This document shows, one piece after another, positions 8,540 through 16,362 of a stretch of 64,000 nucleotides of DNA. The notes under the pieces were generated by a model. That model did not search any database, was not told the DNA's origin, and saw only the letters and a list, made by a program, of their open reading frames with translations. This stretch comes from Geodermatophilus telluris (lineage in GTDB: Bacteria; Actinomycetota; Actinomycetes; Mycobacteriales; Geodermatophilaceae), in assembly GCF_900102745.1 (NCBI RefSeq), contig NZ_FMZF01000001.1, positions 992,001 to 1,056,000 on the forward strand, written 5' to 3'. Numbering within the stretch: position 1 is the first letter of the stretch; each line of letters begins with the position of its first letter. A program made the translations under genes and the position numbers.

Positions 8540-9652
8540 TCAGGCACGGGAGATCACCCCCGACAACTCCTCGAAGGCCGCCAGGCTGTGCCCGGCGACG
8601 AACGCGTCGACCGAGGGCAGCGCGGCCTGCATCCCCGCGGTGAGCGGCTCGTAGCCGTCCCGGCCCTTGTGCGGGTTGACCCAGACCACGGCGTGCGCCA
8701 GCCGTCGCAGCCGCGCCATCTGCTCGCCCAGCAGGTCGGCGCTGCCGCGCTCCCAGCCGTCGCTGCACACGACGACGACGGCTCCCCGGGCGGTGCCGCG
8801 CTGGCCCCAGCGGTCGAGGAAGGCCTTGAGCACCTCGCCGAGCCGGGTGCCGCCGGACCAGTCCGGGATGGCCTCGCCGCTGGCGGTCAGCGCGCGGTCG
8901 GGGTCGCGCAGCCGCAGCTCGCGGGTGACGCGGGTGAGCCGGGTGCCCACGGTGAAGACCTCGGTCGAGGCCGGCCGGGCGCGCACCGCCGCGTGCGCGA
9001 AGCGCAGCAGCGCGTCGGCGTAGGGCGCCATGGACCCGGAGACGTCGACCAGCAGGACCACCCGCCGGGGCCGGGGCCGCGCCCGCCGGTGCAGCAGCCG
9101 GGTGACCTCCCCGCCGTCGCGCAGCGCCCGCCGCACGGTCCGCGAGGCGTGCACCGAGCCGTGCGGGGCGGCGCGGCGGCGGCGGGACGCGCGCATCGGC
9201 GTCGCCGGCACCAGCAGCGCGAACAGCCGGCGCAGGTGCTCCCGCTCGGCCGGCGTGAGGTCGGCGACGTCGCGGTGCCGCAGCACCTCCTGGCCGCTGG
9301 CCTGCGCGGCCAGGTCCGGGCTGTCCTCGCCCTCCTCGCCGGTGCCCGTGCCGGCGTCCAGCGGCGCGGAGGAGGCGAGCGTGGGCGGCTTCTGCGCCGC
9401 GGGGGTGGTCCGCCGGGGCGCCTCGCCGCCGAAGTACGCGGCGAAGGCGGCGTCGTAGCGGTCGAGGTCGTCGGGCCCCGCGCACAGGGTCAGCCGGCCG
9501 GCCCAGTAGACGTCGGTCGGGTCGAGGACGTCGAGCGCGGCGACCGCCGAGAGCATCGCCTCCACCCGGTCCGGTGAGGCCGCGACCCCGGCCGCCCGCA
9601 GCGTCCGCGCGAACCCGAGCACGACGCCGACGACGTCCCGCTCAGCCGCCAC
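8540..9652 (-). CDS. coxE: CoxE-like von Willebrand factor A protein
   Basis: A 370-residue VWA protein of the CoxE family. Residues 1-80 are helical, 80-160 a low-complexity Arg/Gly-rich linker, and the VWA domain starts near 195 with MIDAS motif DVSGS at 203-207 and the later SGGTRLGEVL and VVVVCSDGWERG strands. In carboxydotrophs CoxE works with the AAA ATPase CoxD to assemble the copper-sulfur-molybdenum centre of CO dehydrogenase. Its start overlaps the end of the MoxR gene by 11 bases, as is usual for coxDE. The coxLMS structural genes are not in this window, so the client could be any xanthine-oxidase-family enzyme. Confidence 0.85.
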   Translation of the reverse strand: MAAERDVVGVVLGFARTLRAAGVAASPDRVEAMLSAVAALDVLDPTDVYWAGRLTLCAGPDDLDRYDAAFAAYFGGEAPRRTTPAAQKPPTLASSAPLDAGTGTGEEGEDSPDLAAQASGQEVLRHRDVADLTPAEREHLRRLFALLVPATPMRASRRRRAAPHGSVHASRTVRRALRDGGEVTRLLHRRARPRPRRVVLLVDVSGSMAPYADALLRFAHAAVRARPASTEVFTVGTRLTRVTRELRLRDPDRALTASGEAIPDWSGGTRLGEVLKAFLDRWGQRGTARGAVVVVCSDGWERGSADLLGEQMARLRRLAHAVVWVNPHKGRDGYEPLTAGMQAALPSVDAFVAGHSLAAFEELSGVISRA

Positions 9653-10559
9653 CGAACAGCGCTCCGCGGGCGAGCGAGTGCACCCGGTCGGTGTCCTCGC
9701 GGTACTTGAGCACCGCCCCGAGCGTGCGCGCGGCGAGGTCGGGGTCGAGGTCGCGCGCGCCGAGGGCGTGCAGCGCGGTGGCCCAGTCCATCGCCTCGGC
9801 CACGCCGGGGGGCTTGAGCAGGTCGAGCGTGCGCAGCTTCGCCGCCGCCCGGGCCACCTCGCGCGCCAGCTGCTCGGTCACCTGCGGCAACCGGGTGCGC
9901 AGGATGGCGACCTCGCGGTCGAAGTCCGGGTGCTGCAGCCAGTGGTAGAGGCAGCGGCGCTTGAGCGCGTCGTGCACCTCGCGGGTGCGGTTGGAGGTGA
10001 GCACCACCAGCGGCGGGACCTCCGCGCGCACGGTGCCGAGCTCCGGGATGGAGATGGTGAAGTCCGACAGCACCTCGAGCAGGAAGGCCTCGAACTCGTC
10101 GTCGGCGCGGTCGACCTCGTCGACCAGCAGCACGCTGGGGGAGTCCTCCAGGGCCTGCAGCAGCGGGCGGGCCAGCAGGAAGCGGCGGTCGTAGAGGGAG
10201 GCCTCCAGCCGCTCGGTGTCGCCGGTGGCGTGCGCGGCCTCGGCGGCGCGCAGGTGCAGCAGCTGGCGGCCGAAGTCCCAGTCGTAGAGCGCCTGGCTGG
10301 CCTCGAGGCCCTCGTAGCACTGCAGCCGGTAGACCGGGCGGCCGGTGACCTCTGCCAGCGCCCGCGCCAGTGCCGTCTTGCCGACCCCGGCCTCCCCCTC
10401 CAGGAACAGCGGCCGGCGCATGACCAGGGCCAGGTAGGCGGCGGTCGCCAGCCCCTCGTCGGGCAGGTACCCGGTGTCCCGCAGCGCGGCGGCCAGCGCG
10501 TCGGGCCCGTCGAACGGGACGCCGGGCGCGGACGACGGGGCAGCCGTGGTCTCGGTCAC
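9642..10559 (-). CDS. coxD: MoxR-type AAA+ ATPase, CoxD-like
   Basis: A 305-residue AAA+ ATPase of the MoxR/CoxD family. Walker A GEAGVGKT is at residues 55-62, Walker B SVLLVDEVD at 142-150, followed by FEAFLLEVLSDF and sensor 1 PLVVLTSNRTREVHDALKRRCLYHW. CoxD-type proteins act as ATP-driven chaperones with CoxE in maturation of molybdenum hydroxylases. It is the first gene of the minus-strand group coxD-coxE-xdhC-MOSC. ATG at 10559. The QCYEGLEASQALYDW segment is characteristic of the CoxD subfamily and distinguishes it from generic MoxR. Confidence 0.88.
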   Translation of the reverse strand: MTETTAAPSSAPGVPFDGPDALAAALRDTGYLPDEGLATAAYLALVMRRPLFLEGEAGVGKTALARALAEVTGRPVYRLQCYEGLEASQALYDWDFGRQLLHLRAAEAAHATGDTERLEASLYDRRFLLARPLLQALEDSPSVLLVDEVDRADDEFEAFLLEVLSDFTISIPELGTVRAEVPPLVVLTSNRTREVHDALKRRCLYHWLQHPDFDREVAILRTRLPQVTEQLAREVARAAAKLRTLDLLKPPGVAEAMDWATALHALGARDLDPDLAARTLGAVLKYREDTDRVHSLARGALFGGG

Positions 10560-10630
10560 GCCGCGAGCATCCCACCTCCGGGACGGGGGGACCCACCGCC
10601 GGTCGGGCAGGTGCCCGCCCGCTCACGGCG

Positions 10631-10668
10631 CGACGGCCGGCCGGAGGAGGTCCTCCGGCCGGCCGTCG
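10631..10668 (-). terminator. Strong hairpin after PRC-barrel gene
   Basis: Perfect 18-bp stem (10631-10648 with 10651-10668) and a 2-base loop, 40 bases past the stop of the minus-strand PRC-barrel gene. It would insulate that gene from the coxD operon. Confidence 0.65.
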
Positions 10669-10707
10669 CGGTCAGGTGGTGGGCGTCCCTCCCGCAGGAG
10701 GGGGCGC

Positions 10708-11739
10708 TCAGCGCCCGATCTTGCCGTCGTTGTCGCGGTCGAGGGCGTCCTTCGCCTTCTGCACCAGACCGCGGTCGTCGCGACCCGTGGTCCCGGTGCC
10801 CGCGACGCCGGTCGTGCCGCCGTCGACCTCGATCTGCTCCTTGCGGACGTCGCCGCTCACGGTCTCCTGACCGGTCACGGTCTCGGTGTCCAGGCGGACG
10901 CGCTCGACAGGGGTGGCCTCCTTGGAGACGACGGGACGCTCGGCGTGCAGCGTGACCTCGTGCTCCTCCTCGGAGATGGTCGGGCCGTCCATGGCGTTGG
11001 GCATGTTCGACTCGGTGATCGGCTCGCGCTCGACCCGGACCTCCTCGCGCGAGACCGGCACGGTCTCGGTCACGTTCTCGGTCACGACGTACTTGCGCAG
11101 CCGCGCCCGGCCGACCTCCTCGCGGCGGGTGCCCACCTCGAGGTGCTCCTCCGAGCGGGTCATCGCGTTGTCGGTCGTCGGGCCGGAGGTGTCGCGGCCG
11201 ACAGTGCCGGCGCGGTTCTCCATCCGGTCCGGGATGCCGTCGCGGTCGCGGTCGCCCACGGTCCCGGTGGTGCCCGCGGCCATCCCGGCGGTGCCGGTGC
11301 CCGCGGTGGTCAGGTCCTGGTCACCGCGGGTCTGGTCCATCGAGTAGGTGCCCGCGGTGCCGGTGTCCGTGGTGCCGCGGCCCGTGGTCTGCGTGGTGGT
11401 CTGGCCCGTCGTCTGCGTGCCGGAGCCGTAGCCCACGCCGTAGTACCGGTACAGCTCCTGCTCCTCCTGCGGGGAGAGGTGGCCGTCGGTGTCGATCTTC
11501 GGGGCGTCCTTGACCTGGGCCTTGCTCACGTGCACGCGCAGGCCGTCGTTGGTCAGGTCCGCCTCGCGGAGGGGGACGAAGGACTCCTTGGTGCCGAACA
11601 GACCGGTGCGCACCGTGGCCCACTCCGGCTGACCCGTCTCGTCGTCCAGGTAGACCTCCGAGACGGAGCCGATCTTGTCGCCGGAGTCGTCGTAGACGTC
11701 CTGTCCGATCACGCGGCTGATGGTGTCGGTGCCGATCAT
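10708..11739 (-). CDS. PRC-barrel and DUF2382 stress protein
   Basis: A 343-residue hydrophilic protein. Residues 1-80 form a PRC-barrel domain (IGQDVYDDSGDKIGSVSEVYLDD, then PEWATVRTGLFG). The middle is a Gly/Thr/Gln low-complexity stretch. The C-terminal half is DUF2382 (EEHLEVGTRREEVGRARLRKYV, then VSREEVRVEREPI). Two Asp-rich loops, DRDRDGIPDRM and the C-terminal DRDNDGKIGR, look like EF-hand/type-3-repeat calcium sites. ATG at 11739 was preferred because GGGAG lies about 11 bases upstream; an in-frame ATG at 11757 lacks such a site. DUF2382 proteins are common in stress-tolerant bacteria, but no biochemical role is established. Confidence 0.88.
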   Translation of the reverse strand: MIGTDTISRVIGQDVYDDSGDKIGSVSEVYLDDETGQPEWATVRTGLFGTKESFVPLREADLTNDGLRVHVSKAQVKDAPKIDTDGHLSPQEEQELYRYYGVGYGSGTQTTGQTTTQTTGRGTTDTGTAGTYSMDQTRGDQDLTTAGTGTAGMAAGTTGTVGDRDRDGIPDRMENRAGTVGRDTSGPTTDNAMTRSEEHLEVGTRREEVGRARLRKYVVTENVTETVPVSREEVRVEREPITESNMPNAMDGPTISEEEHEVTLHAERPVVSKEATPVERVRLDTETVTGQETVSGDVRKEQIEVDGGTTGVAGTGTTGRDDRGLVQKAKDALDRDNDGKIGR

Positions 11740-12060
11740 CGTCGTTCTCGCTCCCATCTGAGCTCTGGTGTTTCGGTCGTGTGGATGGGTGACCAGGGAG
11801 GACGCCCCGAAACGGACGGAGTCGATCTCTTCGGGCGGCGACGCCGGGTGACCGCCGTCGCCGACGCGCGGAGACCGTCCCGGCGGTCGGTTGGTCACGG
11901 CGTCCGCGCAGGTCAGTGCGGCGCCGAGCAGATCCGGACGACGTCGTCCGCCGTCCGACGCGTCGTCACGCGCCGCGAGGACCCTGCCGCCCGGGCGTGT
12001 CGTGCACCGGGCACGGCGCGCCGCCACCACGTGGCCGCCGTCATCGGCTCTCCTGGGGAG
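11740..12060. other. Divergent intergenic region, no gene seen
   Basis: A 321-base gap between the minus-strand PRC-barrel gene and the plus-strand DUF3097 gene. It should hold both promoters, but I see no clear -35/-10 pair. The alternative GTG start of the DUF3097 gene at 12031 lies inside it. No RNA or conserved small reading frame is evident. Confidence 0.4.
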
Positions 12061-12870
12061 GTGCCGCCCCGCTCGCCCTACGACGACCTGGTGCACCCGC
12101 GCACGGTGAGGAAGCCGCCGCCGCAGGTGGCCGCCGAGCGCGACCTCGTCGTCGAGGACCCCAGCTCGGGGTTCGTCGGTGCCGTCGTCCGCTGCGAGAA
12201 GGACGTCGTCCACCTCGAGGACCGCTTCGGGCGCGTCCGCGCCTACCCCCTGGGCCCGGGCTTCTGGGTCGACGGGCGGCCGGTCGCGCTGGTGCGGCCG
12301 ACGCCGAAGGGCCCGGTGACGCCCACCCGCAGCGCGTCCGGGTCCACCTACGTCGCCGGGGCGCGGGCCCGCGTCGCCCGCGAGGGCCGCGTCTACGTCG
12401 AGGGCAAGCACGACGCCGAGCTGGTCGAGAAGGTCTGGGGCCACGACCTGCGCATCGAGGGCGTCGTCGTGGAGCCGCTGCACGGCGTCGACGACCTGCC
12501 GGGCATCGTCCGCGACTTCCGGCCCTCGGAGGGACGGCGGCTGGGCGTGCTGGTCGACCACCTGGTCCGCGGGTCGAAGGAGTCGCGGATCGCCGAGCAG
12601 GTGACCGGCGAGCACGCGCTCGTCGTCGGCCACCCGTTCATCGACATCTGGCAGGCGGTCAAGCCCTCCGTCGTCGGCATCCGCGCGTGGCCGACCGTGC
12701 CGAAGGGTGAGGACTGGAAGACCGGCGTCTGCCGCCGGCTGGGCTGGGAGGACGACACCGGCTACGTCTGGGCGCAGCGCATCCTGGCGCGCGTCCGCAC
12801 GTGGACCGACCTCGAGCCCGCGCTGATCGGCCGCGTCGAGGAGCTCATCGACTTCGTCACCCAGGACTGA
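12061..12870 (+). CDS. DUF3097 family protein
   Basis: A 269-residue protein of the actinobacterial DUF3097 family, function unknown. Conserved stretches include RSPYDDLVHPR at the start, DLVVEDPSSGFVGAVVRCEK, FWVDGRPVALVRP, RVYVEGKHDAELVEKVWGHDLR and VLVDHLVRGSKESRIAEQV. The EGKHDAELVEKVWG and GVLVDHLVRGSKE segments resemble the Toprim-like metal-binding core of primase/topoisomerase proteins (inference from motif spacing). The start is uncertain: GTG at 12061 fits the family N-terminus but touches the GGGGAGG ahead of it, and GTG at 12031 is a longer option. Convergent with the aldo/keto reductase. Confidence 0.88.
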   Translation: MPPRSPYDDLVHPRTVRKPPPQVAAERDLVVEDPSSGFVGAVVRCEKDVVHLEDRFGRVRAYPLGPGFWVDGRPVALVRPTPKGPVTPTRSASGSTYVAGARARVAREGRVYVEGKHDAELVEKVWGHDLRIEGVVVEPLHGVDDLPGIVRDFRPSEGRRLGVLVDHLVRGSKESRIAEQVTGEHALVVGHPFIDIWQAVKPSVVGIRAWPTVPKGEDWKTGVCRRLGWEDDTGYVWAQRILARVRTWTDLEPALIGRVEELIDFVTQD

Positions 12871-12916
12871 CGCCCGTCCGCCTCCCGTCGAGATCGCGCA
12901 ATCTCGACCGCTGTGC

Positions 12917-12960
12917 CGCCCGGGACGGGCGAGATCACGTGATCTCGCCCGTCCCGGGCG
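12917..12960. terminator. 44-bp perfect palindrome between convergent genes
   Basis: Each 22-base half is the exact reverse complement of the other, giving a bidirectional terminator between the DUF3097 gene (stop 12870) and the aldo/keto reductase (stop 12968). A smaller hairpin, CGAGAT(N6)ATCTCG, lies at 12889-12906 and shares the GAGAT/ATCTC core. Confidence 0.7.
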
Positions 12961-12967
12961 CGGGAGG

Positions 12968-13807
12968 TCAGCGGGGCACGTAGTCGAAGGTGTCCGGGTC
13001 GGGGCCGGTGCGCTCGCCGCGGTCGAGGCCGGTGAGGGCGGCCATGTCGCCGGTGTCGAGCTCGAAGTCGAACAGCGCGAAGTTCTCCTCGACCCGGCTG
13101 CGGGTCACCGACTTCGGGAAGACGACGTCGCCGCGCTGCACGTGCCAGCGGAGCACGACCTGCGCCGGCGTGCGGCCCGTCTTCTCGGCGATGCGGGTGA
13201 CCACCGGGTCGCCGAGCACCTTGCCCTGGGCGATCGGCGACCAGGCCTCGGTGACGATCTCGTGGTCGGCGTCGAAGGCCCGCACCTCGTCGTTGGCGAG
13301 GTAGGGGTGCACCTCGATCTGGTTGACCGCCGGGCGCAGCTCGCTCTCGGCGAAGAGCCGCCGCAGGTGGTGCGGGTTGAAGTTGGAGACGCCGACGGCG
13401 CGGCACCGGCCGCTCGCGTAGATCTCCTCCATCGCCTTCCACGTCTCGACGTAGTCGACGTCGATCGTGGGCAGCGGCCAGTGGACGAGGAACAGGTCGA
13501 GCTGGTCGAAGCCGAGGTCGGCCAGCGTCTGGTCGAAGGCGCGCAGCGCGTCGTCGCGGCGGTGGAAGCCGTTGTTGAGCTTGCTGGTGACGAACACCTC
13601 CGACCGGTCGACGCCGGACTCGCGGACCGCCTGGCCGACCTCCTTCTCGTTGCCGTACATCTCGGCGGTGTCGATGTGCCGGTAGCCGACCTCGAGCGCG
13701 GTGCGGGTCGCCTCGACGGTCTCCTCCGGCGGGATCTGGTACACGCCGAAGCCCAGCTGCGGGATCTCGACGCCGTTGTTCAGGCGGATGGTGGGCACGG
13801 TGGCCAC
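12968..13807 (-). CDS. Aldo/keto reductase
   Basis: NADPH-dependent oxidoreductase of 279 residues with the full (beta/alpha)8 signature. The catalytic tetrad is Asp46 and Tyr51 (HIDTAEMYGNE), Lys76 (VTSKL) and His109 (FLVHWP). The cofactor-binding VFPKSVTRSRVEENFALFDFEL segment lies near the C-terminus. It resembles the 2,5-diketo-D-gluconate reductase-like AKR5 group. GTG at 13807 was chosen because a GAGGGAGAG ribosome site precedes it. Substrate is unknown; such enzymes reduce small aldehydes and methylglyoxal. Confidence 0.9.
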   Translation of the reverse strand: MATVPTIRLNNGVEIPQLGFGVYQIPPEETVEATRTALEVGYRHIDTAEMYGNEKEVGQAVRESGVDRSEVFVTSKLNNGFHRRDDALRAFDQTLADLGFDQLDLFLVHWPLPTIDVDYVETWKAMEEIYASGRCRAVGVSNFNPHHLRRLFAESELRPAVNQIEVHPYLANDEVRAFDADHEIVTEAWSPIAQGKVLGDPVVTRIAEKTGRTPAQVVLRWHVQRGDVVFPKSVTRSRVEENFALFDFELDTGDMAALTGLDRGERTGPDPDTFDYVPR

Positions 13808-13881
13808 GGGCTCTCCCTCTCGGTCGTGGACGGTGGGCGGCGCGCCACTCCATGGCGCGCCAGGCTCCCCGTCCTGCGCGG

Positions 13882-15153
13882 CTACCCGCCGACCGCGTCC
13901 CCAACCCGTGACACGGGTCCCTCGACCGCGGCCGCCGGGCGGCGGCGCAGCAGCGGCGCCCCGGCCAGGGCGATGAGCGCGGCCGCGGCGGCCGCCAGCG
14001 CCGGGACGGCGAAGGCCCGCTGGGCGCCCCACGCGTCGACGGCGGCACCGGCCAGCGCCGAGCCCGCGGTGACACCGAGGGTCAGCCCGGTGTTGGTCCA
14101 GGCCAGCGCCTCGGTGAGCGCCGACCGCGGCACCCGCGACTCGGCCAGCGACGCCCCCGACACCAGCACGGGCGCGACGGCGAGCCCGGCGAGGAAGCCG
14201 GCGCCGACCAGCAGCGGCAGCGAGGAGACCGTCCACAGCGCCTGGGCGGCCAGCCCGAAGGCGACGGCGGTGACGAGGAAGCGGGCGGCCAGCGAGCCGC
14301 GCAGCCGGGCGACGCCGTAGGCCAGGCCGGCCAGCAGGCTCCCCCCGGCGTAGAGCGCCAGCGCCAGGCCCGCGAGCGCCGGCGCGCCGACCGACTCGGC
14401 GAACCCCACGACCACGACGTCCATGGCGCCGAAGACGGTGCCCACCCCGAGGTAGGCGGCGCACACGACGAGCACCGCGGGGGTGAGCGCGGCCGTCCGC
14501 CGCCGCGCCGGTCCGGCGGTGTCCGGCACGACCGGCGGCTCGGTGCCGCGCTGCCGGGCCAGCCAGACCCCGCCGACCGTGCCGAGCACGATGCCGGTGG
14601 TGAAGCCGGCGGCCGGCGCCACGAGGGTGCCGAGCACGGTGACCAGCGGCGGGCCGACGACGAACACCACCTCGTCGACGACGGCCTCGAAGGCGAAGGC
14701 GGTCTGCCGGCGCTCGGCGTCGGCCAGGGCGGCCGCCCACCGGGAGCGCACCATCGCGCCGATGTTGGGCAGGCTCGCGCCGGTCAGCGCGGCGAGCAGG
14801 AACCAGCTCCAGGTGGGCGCGTCGCCGACGACGACGGCCACCAGCGACAGGCCGGTGACCAGGTAGGCGGCCATGGCGCGGCGCAGCACGGCGCCCTGCC
14901 CGCGGCGGTCCATGGCCCGCGACCACAGCGGCCCGGCGACGGCGGCGGAGAGCGCCAGCGTCCCGGAGACGGCGCCGGCCAGCGCGTAGCTGCCGGAGTA
15001 GCCCTCGACGAGCAGCACGGCGCCCAGGCCCAGCATGGGCAGCGGCAGCCGCGCGACCCAGCCTGCGAGGGAGAACCAGGCCGAGCCCGGGACGGCGGTG
15101 AACAGGTGGGCGTACGGCCCGAGGACGGGGCGCAGCACGGTGCGGGGTGACAC
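13882..15153 (-). CDS. Major facilitator superfamily transporter
   Basis: A membrane protein of about 423 residues with roughly 12 hydrophobic segments. The loop between helices 2 and 3 reads LWSRAMDRRGQGAVLRRAM, the MFS motif A region. GTG at 15153 (VSPRTVLRPVLGPYAHLF) was preferred; the reading frame extends upstream to 15294 with an Arg-rich, non-conserved stretch. It is probably an exporter of drugs or metabolites, but substrate cannot be deduced. A 192-base gap separates it from the divergent secreted-protein gene. Confidence 0.85.
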   Translation of the reverse strand: MSPRTVLRPVLGPYAHLFTAVPGSAWFSLAGWVARLPLPMLGLGAVLLVEGYSGSYALAGAVSGTLALSAAVAGPLWSRAMDRRGQGAVLRRAMAAYLVTGLSLVAVVVGDAPTWSWFLLAALTGASLPNIGAMVRSRWAAALADAERRQTAFAFEAVVDEVVFVVGPPLVTVLGTLVAPAAGFTTGIVLGTVGGVWLARQRGTEPPVVPDTAGPARRRTAALTPAVLVVCAAYLGVGTVFGAMDVVVVGFAESVGAPALAGLALALYAGGSLLAGLAYGVARLRGSLAARFLVTAVAFGLAAQALWTVSSLPLLVGAGFLAGLAVAPVLVSGASLAESRVPRSALTEALAWTNTGLTLGVTAGSALAGAAVDAWGAQRAFAVPALAAAAAALIALAGAPLLRRRPAAAVEGPVSRVGDAVGG

Positions 15154-15345
15154 GGGTTCTCTCGCGCTTCCTGGCCACAGGCGAGTGCGGGGGTGCCCGC
15201 CGGACCCTCGGGTGGCGTCCTCGACGGTAGCCAACCGGCCGGTCCGGCGTCGTGCCGGTTTCCGCGGTGCCCGCGTGTCGTCCCGCTGGTACATGAAAGT
15301 TCATGCACTCTGGGTGACGTCCCGCACACCGTCCGAAGGAGCCCC

Positions 15346-16215
15346 GTGGCCCCCTCCCCGCGGCAGCACCGCCCGCTGCCCCTCCGCCTCCTGCTGGTCC
15401 TGCTGCTCGCGCTGACCGCCCTGCTCGTCCCCGGCACTGCGTGGGCCGGCAGCGACGACGGCGCCGGCGAGGGGGGCGGCGCCGGCGGCGACTTCTCCGT
15501 CACCGTCAACGGCCGGACCTACAACCCCGCCGCCGGTCGCGAGACCCGCCTGCAGGGCGTGACGCCGACCGGGCCGATCGTCGTCCGTGGCACGCACGTC
15601 ACCTACAGGATCGACCCGGCGACGCTGGGTGTCTACGACTACACGCTGACCGGCGCGCCGAGCCCGGAGCGCATGGTCACCGCCCCGACCGTCGTGTTCG
15701 CCGCCAAGGTCCCCGTCCTCACCGCGACCCAGCTCGGTGGCGTCCGGATCAGCGACCTGCGCCTGCGCGACGACGTCCTGGTCACCGAGTTCAGCACCGC
15801 CGCCGGCAAGTTCAAGGTCCAGTCGAAGGACGCCCCGCAGGGCGGCATCTTCCAGATGGAGCAGGAGTTCGGCACCGCGGTCGAGTTCGTGCACACCCTC
15901 GGCACCGGCCTCTACTACTTCGTCAACCCGTACACCGGGAAGGTCAACTTCGGCGACGGCGTGGCCGCCGACGCCACGCACCAGATGCTCCTGGGCAAGG
16001 ACAGCCCGCAGGTGGCCACGAAGCTCGCCCAGACGGCCACCTCGACCCGCTGGTCGGTCGCCTCCGGCGGCCGCATGGGCGGCGTGCTCGGCGAGGACTC
16101 GGTCGAGCTGTCGGCCGGCGCCACCAACTGCACGACCGACTGCCAGGCGCAGAACCGCATCCAGGGCTCGGTGCCGGTGCCGCCGGACCCGATCGCCCCC
16201 ACCCCGATCGGCTGA
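15346..16215 (+). CDS. Secreted protein of unknown function
   Basis: A 289-residue protein with a clear Sec signal peptide: basic start, hydrophobic run LLLVLLLALTALLVP and probable cleavage after GTAWA (about residue 34). A short Gly-rich stretch follows, then a soluble domain with repeated beta-rich segments such as FSVTVNGRTYNPAAGRE, VVRGTHVTYRIDPATLGVYDYTLTG and GLYYFVNPYTGKVNFGDG. A pair of cysteines near the C-terminus (NCTTDCQ) could form a disulfide. GTG at 15346 follows GAAGGAG. I do not recognise the family. No membrane anchor or lipobox is present, so it is probably released or wall-associated. Confidence 0.82.
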   Translation: MAPSPRQHRPLPLRLLLVLLLALTALLVPGTAWAGSDDGAGEGGGAGGDFSVTVNGRTYNPAAGRETRLQGVTPTGPIVVRGTHVTYRIDPATLGVYDYTLTGAPSPERMVTAPTVVFAAKVPVLTATQLGGVRISDLRLRDDVLVTEFSTAAGKFKVQSKDAPQGGIFQMEQEFGTAVEFVHTLGTGLYYFVNPYTGKVNFGDGVAADATHQMLLGKDSPQVATKLAQTATSTRWSVASGGRMGGVLGEDSVELSAGATNCTTDCQAQNRIQGSVPVPPDPIAPTPIG

Positions 16216-16250
16216 ACCACCCACCGGCGTGCAACGTCGGTGCAGCACTC

Positions 16251-16297
16251 CGCATCCGCGGACGCGGCGGGAAGACCCCGTCGCGTCCGCGGATGCG
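16251..16297 (+). terminator. Hairpin after secreted-protein gene
   Basis: Perfect 16-bp stem (16251-16266 with 16282-16297) and 15-base loop, 36 bases downstream of the secreted-protein stop codon and upstream of moaA. Confidence 0.65.
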
Positions 16298-16349
16298 GCG
16301 TCTCCGGGCCCGTCCGGCGCAGCTCGGCGACGCGATCGGGTTCCGCCAC

Positions 16350-16355
16350 TACATT
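16350..16355 (+). promoter_or_regulatory. -10 element for leaderless moaA
   Basis: TACATT ends 7 bases before the moaA GTG at 16363. Initiation would therefore fall at or next to the start codon, matching the lack of a ribosome site. No convincing -35 is seen. Confidence 0.45.
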
Positions 16356-16362
16356 CGCAGGC

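Noticed and set aside
11758-11820. SigB-like GTTTCG motif upstream of the PRC-barrel gene
   Set aside because: A GTTTCG is present on the minus strand, but no GGGTAT-like -10 occurs at the right spacing.
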